A DNA stretch of 64,000 bases from an uncultured Aquimarina sp. (GCA_947498705.1 CANMLW010000018.1:1-64000); one strand, 5' to 3'. Positions 46,656 to 56,052 are shown, numbered from the stretch's first letter. Translations and numbers: made by a program. Notes: generated by a model not told the origin, from the letters alone.

Positions 46656-47759
46656 ATGGATTCTTTTAATTTAAGATATCACAGACAAATTATTCTACCC
46701 GAAATAGGAGTAGCAGGACAAGAAAAAATAGCTGCAGCTAAAGTGTTGGTGATAGGAGCAGGAGGGTTAGGGTGCCCAATATTACAATATCTGGTTGCGG
46801 CAGGAATAGGTAAAATAGGAATTGTTGATTTTGATATCGTAGATATCTCTAATTTACATAGACAAATTCTATACGGCAAAAGCTCTGTAGGAGTTAATAA
46901 GGCTATAGCAGCAAAAAATAGGCTTACAGATCTCAATCCAGATATCGATATTGTAGCATATCCAGAAAAATTAACAACCAAAAATGCAATAGTTCTTTTT
47001 TCTGAATATGATATTATAGTAGACGGTACGGATAACTTTTCTACGCGCTATTTGGTAAACGATGCCTGCGTACTATCTCAAAAACCGTTAGTATATGGAG
47101 CTATTTTTAAGTATGAAGGACAAGTAGCTGTTTTTAATTATAAAAACGGACCTACCTATCGATGTTTATTTCCAGAACCACCAGAAGCGGGAAGCGTTCC
47201 TTCTTGTGCAGAAATCGGAGTTCTGGGAGTATTGCCTGGTATCATAGGTAGTATGCAGGCAAATGAGGTGTTGAAGATTGTTTTAGAACTAGGAGATGTT
47301 TTAAGTGGTAAATTGTTTACATATGATTGTCTAGCCAATCAATCCTTGGCTTTTGGCGTTCCGCGAGTAGAGTCACAAGTGACTAAAGTACTCGATATGG
47401 CAACAAGTTTTGAAACGACAGATTATGATCTTTTTTGTGGAATCAAAAAAGGAGTAGACATTACTGCCAAAGATGCGTTTTTGATCAAAAATGCATGTTT
47501 TATTGATGTACGAGAAGAGCATGAACAACCTAAAATCGACAATTTAAATCCAATATATATACCTCTGGGAGAACTTGAAGAAAAAATTGATACAATACCG
47601 AAGGATAAAGAACTTGTTGTTTTTTGCCAATCGGGGATTCGAAGTAAGAAAGCATTAGAGATTTTACTTCAACATGATTTTAAGAATGTAGCGCATATTA
47701 ACGGTGGAGCAATAGCTTTATATAATAATAAACCAAATGTCACAGATCATAAAAGATAA
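46656..47759 (+). CDS. moeB: MoeB/ThiF-type adenylyltransferase with rhodanese domain
   Basis: A 367-residue fusion. Residues 1-240 form an E1-like adenylation domain: GAGGLG at 34-39, DFDIVDISNLHRQ at 58-70, catalytic Cys184 (VPSCAEIGVLG). Residues about 255-365 are a rhodanese domain with active-site loop CQSGIRS (Cys324). It activates and sulfurates the MoaD C-terminus. Compared with E. coli MoeB, only one cysteine of each zinc CxxC pair can be aligned (TYRC at 167-170 and LFC further on), so the zinc site may be lost. It overlaps moaE by 23 bases. Confidence 0.92.
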   Translation: MDSFNLRYHRQIILPEIGVAGQEKIAAAKVLVIGAGGLGCPILQYLVAAGIGKIGIVDFDIVDISNLHRQILYGKSSVGVNKAIAAKNRLTDLNPDIDIVAYPEKLTTKNAIVLFSEYDIIVDGTDNFSTRYLVNDACVLSQKPLVYGAIFKYEGQVAVFNYKNGPTYRCLFPEPPEAGSVPSCAEIGVLGVLPGIIGSMQANEVLKIVLELGDVLSGKLFTYDCLANQSLAFGVPRVESQVTKVLDMATSFETTDYDLFCGIKKGVDITAKDAFLIKNACFIDVREEHEQPKIDNLNPIYIPLGELEEKIDTIPKDKELVVFCQSGIRSKKALEILLQHDFKNVAHINGGAIALYNNKPNVTDHKR

Positions 47760-48204
47760 TACAGAAAAAAAGAAGTTAAAGAATGTTTTTGTAGAAGGTG
47801 CTATTTCTCCAGATTTTATCGGGACATCTATTGCAAAACATCAAATAAAAACAACAATAGGAGCTCATAATATTTTTTTGGGACAGGTTCGTGCAGATGA
47901 TATAGATGGAAAACGAGTTGCTGCAATAGAATATACCGCCTATCAGGAAATGGCAAATCAAAAATTCTATGAAATAAGAGAACAAGCTTTTGAAAAGTTT
48001 GATCTTACCTGTATGCATATCTATCACAGTATAGGAAAAGTATATGCGGGAGAAGTGTGTCTGTTTGTATTTGTTTCTTCTAGTAGAAGAAAAGTGGTTT
48101 TCGAAGCATTAGAGTATATTGTAGAGGCTATTAAGGCAGATGTGCCAGTTTTTGGAAAAGAAATGTTTGAAGATGATTCTTATCAATGGAAAGAGAATAA
48201 TTAG
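47737..48204 (+). CDS. moaE: Molybdopterin synthase catalytic subunit MoaE
   Basis: A 155-residue large subunit of molybdopterin synthase: GAHNIFLGQVRADD, YTAYQEMA, and HIYHSIGKVYAGEVCLFVFVSSSRR with the conserved C-terminal region containing the catalytic Lys near PVFGKEMFEDDSYQW. It pairs with MoaD. Start ATG at 47737 overlaps moeB in another frame. Confidence 0.94.
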   Translation: MSQIIKDNTEKKKLKNVFVEGAISPDFIGTSIAKHQIKTTIGAHNIFLGQVRADDIDGKRVAAIEYTAYQEMANQKFYEIREQAFEKFDLTCMHIYHSIGKVYAGEVCLFVFVSSSRRKVVFEALEYIVEAIKADVPVFGKEMFEDDSYQWKENN

Positions 48205-48277
48205 AAAAATAAAATAATATTGAATAAAGTCAGTGTGGAAATTGTATGCCCAAATTTCTGATTTTTAATTAAGCAGT

Positions 48278-49189
48278 ATGGTAGATATCACTCATAAAGC
48301 AACTACGCTACGAGTAGCAGTAGCACAAGCAATTGTAAAAGTTAGTAAAACTGAAACAATAAGGGCTATAGAAAATGGTACAGTGCCCAAAGGAGATGTG
48401 TTTGCTATGAGTAAAGCCGCCGGATTATTGGGAGTAAAAAAAACACCAGAATTATTACCAGACTGCCACCCCTTACCTATAGAATATACGGGTATTGAGT
48501 ATGAAATCCAGGGATTAGAAATCGTTGTAAAAGTAACCATAAAAACTATCTATAAAACAGGAGTCGAAGTAGAAGCAATGCATGGAGCAAGTATAGTGGC
48601 ATTAAACATGTATGATATGCTGAAGCCTATTGATAAAGGAATAGAAATTTATCAAATAAAACTGTTAGAAAAAAAAGGAGGTAAGTCTGATTATAAAGAT
48701 AAATTTAGAAATGATCTTAGAGCTGCAGTCATTGTTTGTTCTGATACTATTTCGCAAGGAAAAAAAGAAGATAGGGCGGGTAAAGCAATTGTGTCTAAAT
48801 TAGAAAAATGTGAAGTGGATATTTTGGACTATATAATTATTCCTGATGAATCTAAAATCATACAAGAAAAAGCAATACATTATCAAAAAGAGGGCGTAGA
48901 CCTTATTATTTATACAGGAGGTACAGGATTGTCCAGACGAGATGTAACTCCCGATGCATTATCACCTCTTTTAGACAGAACCATACCAGGTATTGAAGAA
49001 GCAATACGTAAATATGGGCAAGATCGTATGCCTTATGCAATGTTATCTCGCAGTATTGCAGGGACCATTAGTAATACATTGGTATTGGCATTACCTGGAT
49101 CAACAAATGGAGCTAAAGAGTCGATGGATGCTATTTTTCCCGAAGTATTACATGTATTTAGAGTCCTAAAAGGAGCACGACATGACTAA
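48278..49189 (+). CDS. moaCB: Bifunctional MoaC-MoaB/MogA fusion
   Basis: A 303-residue fusion. Residues 1-142 are MoaC (cyclic pyranopterin monophosphate synthase; PDCHPLPIEY, HGASIVALNMYDMLKPIDKG and GGKSDYKDK motifs). Residues about 146-303 are MoaB/MogA (molybdopterin adenylyltransferase; IYTGGTGLSRRDVTPDA and ALPGSTNGAKE). MoaC and MoaB steps are not consecutive, but the fusion is known in Bacteroidota. In the MoaC part the start is shortened: MVDITHK begins directly at the conserved block. Overlaps moaA by eight bases. Confidence 0.92.
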   Translation: MVDITHKATTLRVAVAQAIVKVSKTETIRAIENGTVPKGDVFAMSKAAGLLGVKKTPELLPDCHPLPIEYTGIEYEIQGLEIVVKVTIKTIYKTGVEVEAMHGASIVALNMYDMLKPIDKGIEIYQIKLLEKKGGKSDYKDKFRNDLRAAVIVCSDTISQGKKEDRAGKAIVSKLEKCEVDILDYIIIPDESKIIQEKAIHYQKEGVDLIIYTGGTGLSRRDVTPDALSPLLDRTIPGIEEAIRKYGQDRMPYAMLSRSIAGTISNTLVLALPGSTNGAKESMDAIFPEVLHVFRVLKGARHD

Positions 49190-50225
49190 ACTAAAAACAA
49201 ACTCGGTAAATTCTATAAAACCCGGCATAAGCGATGTGCTTAAAGATACCTTTGGTAGAGCACATAACTATTTGCGTATATCGCTTACTGAACGATGTAA
49301 TTTAAGATGTACATATTGTATGCCGGCAGATGGGGTTCAGTTATCTTCCAAATCTCATATTATGACTTATGAAGAGATTTATAGTATTGCCAAAGAGTTT
49401 GTGAAACATGGTGTTACCAAAATTAGATTAACGGGGGGTGAGCCTTTGATTCGTAAAGATGTCTCGCTTATTTTAGAAAAACTAGCATCGTTGCCAGTGC
49501 AATTAACAATGACTACCAATGGTGTCATTGCAGATCAATTTATTAAAGACTTTAAAAAATACGGAGTCAAAACACTTAATGTAAGTTTGGATTCCTTGGA
49601 TGCTACAAAAAATAAAGTAATTACGCGAAGATCCTATTTTGAGAAAGTCTATCAAAACATTATTTTATTGGTTAACGAAGGAGTTAATGTAAAGGTTAAC
49701 TGTGTTTTGATGAAAGGAGTTAATGATGATGAAATCATAAGTTTTATCAAACTTAGTAAAGAGTTACCAATACAAGTTCGTTTTATTGAGTTTATGCCAT
49801 TTGATGGTAATAAATGGAATATGAAAAAGTTGGTTTCTTTAGAAGAGGTTTTGTCAAAAGTAAATGAATATTATAAAGAATCTGATGTCATAAAGGAAGC
49901 AGATGCTTTTAATGATACTACCAAAAGCTATAGAATTAAAGGGTATAAAGGGACTTTTGCCATTATAAGCTCTGTAACTAATCCTTTTTGTGACGGATGT
50001 AATAGAATACGATTAACGGCTAACGGACGTATAAAAAACTGTTTGTTTTCATCAGAAGAATCAGACTTGTTAACTCCGTTAAGATCGGGTGAATCGATCA
50101 CTGATATTATAAAAAAATCAATTCGATCAAAACGAAAAATACGCAACGGGATGGATACTCTTGAAGCATTTAATAAGCCTGATCAACATCTTAAAAATAG
50201 AAGTATGATTACCATTGGAGGATAA
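49182..50225 (+). CDS. moaA: GTP 3',8-cyclase MoaA
   Basis: A 347-residue radical SAM enzyme, first step of molybdopterin synthesis. N-terminal cluster motif CNLRCTYC near 39-46, C-terminal cluster FCDGCNRIRLTANGRIKNCLF, and the C-terminal Gly-Gly (ITIGG) required for activity. It overlaps moaCB by eight bases and is the last gene of the locus. Confidence 0.96.
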   Translation: MTKLKTNSVNSIKPGISDVLKDTFGRAHNYLRISLTERCNLRCTYCMPADGVQLSSKSHIMTYEEIYSIAKEFVKHGVTKIRLTGGEPLIRKDVSLILEKLASLPVQLTMTTNGVIADQFIKDFKKYGVKTLNVSLDSLDATKNKVITRRSYFEKVYQNIILLVNEGVNVKVNCVLMKGVNDDEIISFIKLSKELPIQVRFIEFMPFDGNKWNMKKLVSLEEVLSKVNEYYKESDVIKEADAFNDTTKSYRIKGYKGTFAIISSVTNPFCDGCNRIRLTANGRIKNCLFSSEESDLLTPLRSGESITDIIKKSIRSKRKIRNGMDTLEAFNKPDQHLKNRSMITIGG

Positions 50226-50420
50226 AAAATCTAATCTTATGATGTATACCGTTCATAAAATCAGAGCTTTTTGTTTTTAAGATTGGAGTAATGCAAAATT
50301 AGAAGAGTTTTGATTGATTTTTTTACTTTTTGGTAACAGTTATTTTTTGTATTTCGTCCTTGGGTGTGATTATTAAATAAACTATATTTCAAAATTGTAA
50401 ACCAACTAATAAATTAATTA

Positions 50421-50810
50421 ATGCCTACCCTATTTACTAAAATTATTAACGGAGAAATTCCGTCGTATAAAATTGCCGAAGATGAGAATTTTTATGCTTT
50501 TTTAGATATTAATCCTAATGCAAAAGGACATACATTGTGTGTGCCCAAAAAAGAAGAAAATAAAATTTTTGATCTGGATGAAGAAACTTACCTGGGGCTT
50601 ATGCGTTTTTCTAGAAAAGTTGCTATAGCAATAGAAAAAACAGTGGACTGCGAACGAGTAGGTATTGCTGTTGTGGGACTAGAAGTACCCCATGTACATG
50701 TGCACCTGATTCCGTTAAATGAAATGAAAGAAATGACATTTCAGCACAAGGTTACAATGTCGAAGTCAGACTTTGAATCTCTTGCAGCGCAAATTCAATC
50801 CCATTTCTAA
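50421..50810 (+). CDS. HIT-family (histidine triad) hydrolase
   Basis: A 129-residue HIT protein with the triad HVHVHLIPL near residue 94-102 and the FLDINPNAKGH segment. Members hydrolyse nucleotide phosphoramidates or Ap4A-type compounds. Its stop overlaps the start of the next gene by one base (TAATG). Confidence 0.93.
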   Translation: MPTLFTKIINGEIPSYKIAEDENFYAFLDINPNAKGHTLCVPKKEENKIFDLDEETYLGLMRFSRKVAIAIEKTVDCERVGIAVVGLEVPHVHVHLIPLNEMKEMTFQHKVTMSKSDFESLAAQIQSHF

Positions 50811-51220
50811 TGTCAGACTCAGATTTTAAGTTGTCACTTCAGCTTAGGATAGATTGGAGCGAAATGGATACCTATCAGCATGTAAATAATGTAAATTTTA
50901 TGAAATACATGCAAAGTGCCCGAGTTCAGTTTTGGGAAGTTACTGGCCTGGCAAAATTATATGAAGAGACCAAAAAAGGCCCCATGCTGGTGTCTACAAA
51001 ATGTGATTTTAAAAACCCATTGTTTTTTCCTGGTAATGTGCTGATAAAAACCAAAGTCGAGTTTGTCAAAAATTCAAGTTTTGGTTTGTATCATCAATTA
51101 TATAATGATGATGGAGTATTGTGTGCAGAAGGACACGATGTAGCTGTTTGTTTTGATTTTAACAAGAACCAAACTTTTCTTATTACAGAAGATCTTAGGC
51201 AAATAATGAAAAAATTCTAA
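50810..51220 (+). CDS. Acyl-CoA thioesterase (4HBT hot-dog fold)
   Basis: A 136-residue hot-dog-fold thioesterase. The active-site segment WSEMDTYQHVNNVNFMKYM, with catalytic Asp, matches the 4-hydroxybenzoyl-CoA thioesterase subgroup. It likely hydrolyses acyl-CoA or acyl-ACP. Translationally coupled to the HIT gene. Confidence 0.9.
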   Translation: MSDSDFKLSLQLRIDWSEMDTYQHVNNVNFMKYMQSARVQFWEVTGLAKLYEETKKGPMLVSTKCDFKNPLFFPGNVLIKTKVEFVKNSSFGLYHQLYNDDGVLCAEGHDVAVCFDFNKNQTFLITEDLRQIMKKF

Positions 51221-51224
51221 GGGT

Positions 51225-51569
51225 TTATTTATTTAAAAATATATAAACTCCGGCAACAACTAGCAGAATAAAAAAAATCAGTATCCCATAGAATAGCGGG
51301 CTAAAACGTATCGAACTCGAAATACGTGTAATTGTTTTTTTATGATAGTTGTATACTCTTTCGATATCGGCAGTCCATTGCCCTGGAAAAATCTGACTTT
51401 CACATTTATTACAGTTAATACTTTCTATAATATTTGCTTTGGTTTTTGTAAGTAGTTTGGTTTTTACTCGTTGCTGTTTAAAGGATAATACCATTCCTTC
51501 TGTAGAGTAACATTCGGGGCAATTATTGGTCAGAACAGCTTCTTTTAAGACAATATATTCGGTTTTCAC
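51225..51569 (-). CDS. Small membrane protein with zinc-ribbon-like motif
   Basis: A 114-residue protein with two CxxC pairs (NCPECY near 17-22 and NCNKCE near 53-58), likely one zinc ribbon, and a C-terminal membrane helix (about 92-112). Similar small proteins are widespread in Flavobacteriaceae without known role. Convergent with the thioesterase gene (four-base gap). Confidence 0.7.
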   Translation of the reverse strand: MKTEYIVLKEAVLTNNCPECYSTEGMVLSFKQQRVKTKLLTKTKANIIESINCNKCESQIFPGQWTADIERVYNYHKKTITRISSSIRFSPLFYGILIFFILLVVAGVYIFLNK

Positions 51570-51758
51570 AGTATTGATATTTGGAGTATGATAAAATCAT
51601 ATAACGTTCTGAAGAAAATATTGTTATACTTTTTTTAGAATATCGAAAATTACAAAAATGAAATTTTCTTAAACTGGGTTGAATAATTTAGGGTTTTATA
51701 ATAGATGTTATTCTAGTATAAAGTTGTTTAATAGTCGCTGAAGCATGTTTTCTAAAGG

Positions 51759-53324
51759 TTAAGGCAAAATTAATTTCAATGGGGTCCCTTCTTTTTCAGG
51801 AAAAAGGGCTTTTTTATTTTTCATTTCATCAGATAATACTTTCATCATAACCTTAAGTTGTTTTGGGTTTTTAACTGCCAGATTATTAGTTTCAAAAGGA
51901 TCATCTTTAAGATTGAATAATTCATAAACAGGAGGGGCTTCTATTTGATAATGATAGATGACTTTCCAGTCTGATTTTACTAAGCTTGTAAAATAATTTG
52001 TGCGCTGTTTTCCATGTGGGAAATGATTTAGAAAAAGTTCATTACGGTTCGTGTTTTTATGGTCGTTTAACTGATCTTGAAGATTAAAACCATCTATAAT
52101 GTGTTCGTTGGGAGGATGTATATTTGCTATTTTGCATATAGTGGGGAAAATGTCTATAACAGATCCTAGTTGTTGTTGCACAGCATTGCGAATAATAGGT
52201 GTGTGTTTTTGACAATTTTTTTTGGGGTTAGGTGAAATCCATGATGCAATAAATGGTACTCGCATACCTCCTTCCCAATGATTACTCTTTTTGCCTTTTA
52301 AAGGAGAAGAGCTACTATAGTTGTTTTTAGCAGGTAGAGGAGCGTCTGATCCATTATCACCCATAAACAGAATTAGTGTATTTTCTCCTATTCCCAGTTT
52401 TTTGACATGTAGTATAATATCTCCTAGTGATTTATCGATACCTTCTACCAGGGTAGCGTATGCCTGAGCTGGTTTTGGTTTTCCAGAGGTTTTGTAGTTA
52501 TTTTCGAAACGAGGGTCAGAATGAAAAGGGTCATGTACAGCATAATGAGACATATAAAGAAAAAAGGGTTTTTCTTCTTCTTTGGCTTTTGATATTGCAA
52601 TATTAGCTTCAAGGGTTAATGCTTCTGTGAGAAAAATATTCTGCCCGTGATATTTGTCTAAATTCAAAACAGCTCTTGATTTATTTCCGTTAATATGTCC
52701 AAAACCATCTGTACCATAGTAACTCCCAGGTTCTCCTATAGAACTACCAGCAATATTTACATCGAACCCCAGGTTAATTGGGTTTTCTCCCTCACTGTTA
52801 AATGGGCCAAAATGAGCTTTGCCTACATGAATAGTTTTATAACCTTTTTTCTGCAAAACTCGGGGTAGTGTTACTGTTTTTTTTGATAGCCCTTTCCAGT
52901 TCCAGTTTGATGGGCCAAACTCTGTTCGGTTATTGTTTTCTGATCGAATCCAATTAGTCACTCCATGACGTGCCGAGTTTTGGCCAGTAAGAATTGAGGC
53001 ACGCGTTGGTGAACAGACCGAATGGGCATAAAAATTTGTAAACCGAATACCCTGTGCTGCTAGTTTTTCCATGTTGGGAGTTTTGTAATAATCATTTAAT
53101 GGATAGTTGATTAAATTACCATTCATATCCACCAAAAAAGGAACAGAGGTATCCATTAACCCCATATCGTCTACCAGAAATACAATTATGTTAGGAAGAT
53201 TATTTTCTTTTTTTATAGAAGTACAAGAGCTTTTACATAACAAGAATAGAAGTCCTATAATGAAAATAAATATTTTTAATCCAGCCAGGGATTTTATTTT
53301 CTTTTTTATAATATAAGACATCAT
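51759..53324 (-). CDS. Sulfatase
   Basis: About 521 residues from the ATG at 53324. An N-terminal hydrophobic segment ends in LLCKSSCTS, probably a lipoprotein or anchored signal, but the lipobox is not clear. The catalytic site is Cys-type: VCSPTRASILTG (Cys about 104), where the Cys must become formylglycine. Metal-binding DDMG follows NIIVFLV, and the GDNG segment near 320 is typical. It is a formylglycine sulfatase acting on sulfated compounds, possibly algal polysaccharides. No sulfatase-maturing enzyme, SusCD pair or glycoside hydrolase lies next to it. Confidence 0.9.
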   Translation of the reverse strand: MMSYIIKKKIKSLAGLKIFIFIIGLLFLLCKSSCTSIKKENNLPNIIVFLVDDMGLMDTSVPFLVDMNGNLINYPLNDYYKTPNMEKLAAQGIRFTNFYAHSVCSPTRASILTGQNSARHGVTNWIRSENNNRTEFGPSNWNWKGLSKKTVTLPRVLQKKGYKTIHVGKAHFGPFNSEGENPINLGFDVNIAGSSIGEPGSYYGTDGFGHINGNKSRAVLNLDKYHGQNIFLTEALTLEANIAISKAKEEEKPFFLYMSHYAVHDPFHSDPRFENNYKTSGKPKPAQAYATLVEGIDKSLGDIILHVKKLGIGENTLILFMGDNGSDAPLPAKNNYSSSSPLKGKKSNHWEGGMRVPFIASWISPNPKKNCQKHTPIIRNAVQQQLGSVIDIFPTICKIANIHPPNEHIIDGFNLQDQLNDHKNTNRNELFLNHFPHGKQRTNYFTSLVKSDWKVIYHYQIEAPPVYELFNLKDDPFETNNLAVKNPKQLKVMMKVLSDEMKNKKALFPEKEGTPLKLILP

Positions 53325-53405
53325 ATGCTTTTTGGTTTTGGTTATTAAATTAGCCATATTTTCTAAAATATAACACGGCGCATTTGCTATCAAAAGTCAG
53401 ATTAG

Positions 53406-54578
53406 TTAGGACTTGCGAAGTGTGATCTGAAAAGTAGTTCCTTTACCAATTTCAGAAGAAAGAACTTTTATTTTACCCAAATGATATTCTTCTATGATTC
53501 TTTTTACAAGTGATAATCCTAATCCCCAACCTCTACTTTTTGAGGTATAACCGGGCTCAAAAATCTTGGTAAATTTACTTTTAGGAATTCCCTTACCTGT
53601 ATCTATAACTCTTATGTATACCCGTTTAGAATCATCTATAAGATCAATGTTTAAATCACCTTTTCCTCGCATCGCGTCAATAGCATTTTTAACCAAATTC
53701 TCTATGGTCCAACTGTATAATTGAGGATTTAATGAGACATAAATAGGTTTGTCGGGGAGGTTAATCGAAAAATTAATGAGTTTAGAGCTCCTAGATTGTA
53801 AATATCGATAGGCATTCTTTGTTTCTACTACAATATCTACCTCTTCAAAATTAGGTACAGAACCAATTTTAGAAAAACGTTCGGTAATAACTTTTAGTCG
53901 TTGAATGTCTTTGTCTATTTCTGCGATATATTCTGGGTTAACATTTTCTACTTTTAGAATTTCATTCCATCCAACCAGAGAGGATAAAGGAGTTCCTATC
54001 TGATGCGCAGTTTCTTTTGCCATACCAGCCCATAATTTATTTTGTTTACTAACATTTGAAGTTGTAAAAAAGAAATAAATTACACCAATGAGTAAGAGTA
54101 TGATAATAACTATTGCAATTGGGTAGTATTTTAATTTGTTTAAAATATCAGAGTTACCATAATAGATATATTGTACAGTGTTTTTTAAGTCTAACTCGAT
54201 AGGTTCATTTTCAGACTTTAACTTGTTTAGAAAATCGATTAATTCAGACTCACTTAGATTTTGAGGTATATTTTGAATCCTTCCCTGTCTCATAATAGCT
54301 CCAAGAGAATCTCTAAAAAATTCTTTATTGGCATTTGTTATTACAATAGGGTTAGAGTTATTGGTTGCGCTAATAAGCTGTGATAAGTCTATATAATCGT
54401 CAAATTGTTCGCTGTCAAATGCTTTTTGTGCTTGTATCCAGATCTGAACTTTGGTACGTTCATCATCTTTAAGACGTCTCATGAATAAAGAGGTGTTCCA
54501 TAAAACTAGGCCAGTGATTACCAAAACAGCTATAATAATAAAATAGCTGGAAAAATTACGCTCGTCAGAAAAATTCAT
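53406..54578 (-). CDS. Sensor histidine kinase
   Basis: A 390-residue membrane kinase. Two helices at about 12-29 and 152-171 enclose a periplasmic sensor region of about 120 residues. The cytoplasmic part begins without a clear HAMP; phospho-acceptor His192 in AKETAHQIGTPLSSL, N box ENLVKNAIDAM, and the GKGIPKSKFTKIF and GWGLGLSLVKRI glycine boxes are intact. No response regulator gene adjoins, so it is an orphan kinase. Confidence 0.93.
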   Translation of the reverse strand: MNFSDERNFSSYFIIIAVLVITGLVLWNTSLFMRRLKDDERTKVQIWIQAQKAFDSEQFDDYIDLSQLISATNNSNPIVITNANKEFFRDSLGAIMRQGRIQNIPQNLSESELIDFLNKLKSENEPIELDLKNTVQYIYYGNSDILNKLKYYPIAIVIIILLLIGVIYFFFTTSNVSKQNKLWAGMAKETAHQIGTPLSSLVGWNEILKVENVNPEYIAEIDKDIQRLKVITERFSKIGSVPNFEEVDIVVETKNAYRYLQSRSSKLINFSINLPDKPIYVSLNPQLYSWTIENLVKNAIDAMRGKGDLNIDLIDDSKRVYIRVIDTGKGIPKSKFTKIFEPGYTSKSRGWGLGLSLVKRIIEEYHLGKIKVLSSEIGKGTTFQITLRKS

Positions 54579-54707
54579 ATAGACCGGTTAATTAAACCTT
54601 AAATATAAACGTTTTATAACAATTTTATTGTTATTATATTAGATTACTAAAGCCATTAATAAGCAATTTAAAGACATAAGTTTGATTATCTTTGCTTTAA
54701 GATATTA

Positions 54708-55586
54708 ATGATTATGATTAAAATAGATCCTAAAGAAGTAGCTGTAGGAAGATTACATGGTTTACTATTGGGTGCTATTGGTCCCAGACCGATAGCTTTT
54801 GCAAGTACTATAGATGAGAACGGTGAGGCAAACCTATCTCCATTTAGTTTTTTTAATGTATTTAGTGCAAATCCACCAATCTTAATTTTTTCACCGGCCA
54901 GAAGGGTAAGAAACAATACGACCAAACATACTTTGGATAATGCAAATGCAACCAAAGAAGTTGTGATCAATATTGTAAATTATGATATAGTACAACAGAT
55001 GTCGTTATCTAGTACCGAATATCCTAAAGGCGTAAATGAATTTATAAAATCGGGTCTTACCATGGTGCCATCAGAAAAAGTGAGTCCATATCGAGTTGGT
55101 GAGTCTCCCGTTCAGTTCGAGTGTAAAGTAAATGAGATAGTAGCTTTAGGAAAAGAAGGAGGAGCCGGTAATTTAGTGATTTGTGAAGTGCTATTGATGC
55201 ATATCAATGAAGAAGTTATGGACAGTAACGGAGGGATTGATCAGCATAAAATAGATCAGGTAGCACGCATGGGAGGAAATTGGTATACTCGTGCAAACCA
55301 AGCAATGTTTGAGGTGCCTAAGCCTTTAAGTACTATTGGAGTAGGAGTAGATTCGTTACCTGCCGAAATAAAGCAAAGTTCGATTTTTACAGGAAATGAT
55401 TTGGGTAAGTTAGGTAATGTAAGTGTTATTCCAGAAAAAAGTGACGCGATAGAATTTGTTAATAACCATAGTGATATTAAGGATAAAATTCGAGAGGTTA
55501 ACCAGATAGAAATTCATAAATTTGCAAAGCAGTATCTTGATCAAGATGATATAGATACAGCATGGAATATTTTAGCAGCAAAATAA
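54708..55586 (+). CDS. Flavin reductase-like FMN-binding protein
   Basis: A 292-residue protein with a flavin-reductase split-barrel domain at about 20-200 (RPIAFASTIDENGEANLSPFSFFN and CEVLLMHINEEV). Such proteins bind FMN and reduce it or serve as oxygenase partners. A C-terminal extension of about 80 residues has no recognised motif. Either of two nearby ATGs may be the start. It precedes the DUF3127 gene by 12 bases and is probably co-transcribed. Confidence 0.87.
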   Translation: MIMIKIDPKEVAVGRLHGLLLGAIGPRPIAFASTIDENGEANLSPFSFFNVFSANPPILIFSPARRVRNNTTKHTLDNANATKEVVINIVNYDIVQQMSLSSTEYPKGVNEFIKSGLTMVPSEKVSPYRVGESPVQFECKVNEIVALGKEGGAGNLVICEVLLMHINEEVMDSNGGIDQHKIDQVARMGGNWYTRANQAMFEVPKPLSTIGVGVDSLPAEIKQSSIFTGNDLGKLGNVSVIPEKSDAIEFVNNHSDIKDKIREVNQIEIHKFAKQYLDQDDIDTAWNILAAK

Positions 55587-55598
55587 TAATACAATAGA

Positions 55599-55976
55599 AT
55601 GGAAGTACAAGGTAAAGTTAAAATGATAGGTGAGACCCAAAGCTTTGGGAGCAACGGTTTTAGAAAGAGAGAAATTGTAGTTACAACCGAAGAGCAATAC
55701 CCACAACAAATTATGGTTGAGTTTGTTCAGGACAAATGTGACTTGTTAAATGCTTTTCAAGTAGGACAGGATGTAAAAATCAGTATTAATTTAAGAGGTC
55801 GTGAATGGGTAAACCCTCAAGGTGAAACTAAATATTTTAACTCTATTCAGGGGTGGAGAATTGAGAGCTTACAGCCAGCAGGACAAAACCCATCGGTTCC
55901 TCCAACGCCACCAGCAGATGCATTTGAGCCAGCGACAGATTTCTCTAATGATGAGCAAGATGATTTGCCTTTCTAA
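55599..55976 (+). CDS. DUF3127 protein with SSB-like C-terminal tip
   Basis: A 125-residue protein. Residues 1-90 form a predicted OB-like domain annotated as DUF3127 (EVQGKVKMIGETQSFG, RKREIVVTT, WVNPQGETKYFNSIQGWRI). After a proline-rich linker it ends in DEQDDLPF. The last five residues match those of the ssb product in this window (DDLPF, preceded there by EED). That tip is the classic SSB partner-binding motif, so this protein may bind DNA or RNA, or compete for SSB partners. Function is unknown. Confidence 0.85.
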   Translation: MEVQGKVKMIGETQSFGSNGFRKREIVVTTEEQYPQQIMVEFVQDKCDLLNAFQVGQDVKISINLRGREWVNPQGETKYFNSIQGWRIESLQPAGQNPSVPPTPPADAFEPATDFSNDEQDDLPF

Positions 55977-55999
55977 AAAAGATGATATCATCTTTTTTT
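55974..55999 (+). terminator. Terminator after the DUF3127 gene
   Basis: A perfect palindrome at 55975-55998 (12-bp arms AAAAAAGATGAT / ATCATCTTTTTT) with a T run, overlapping the stop codon. The loop must be made of the inner bases. Confidence 0.75.
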
Positions 56000-56052
56000 A
56001 AAGTAGAGAAATACTATAATGATACTAGGTCAATAAAATAATTATTGAAAAT

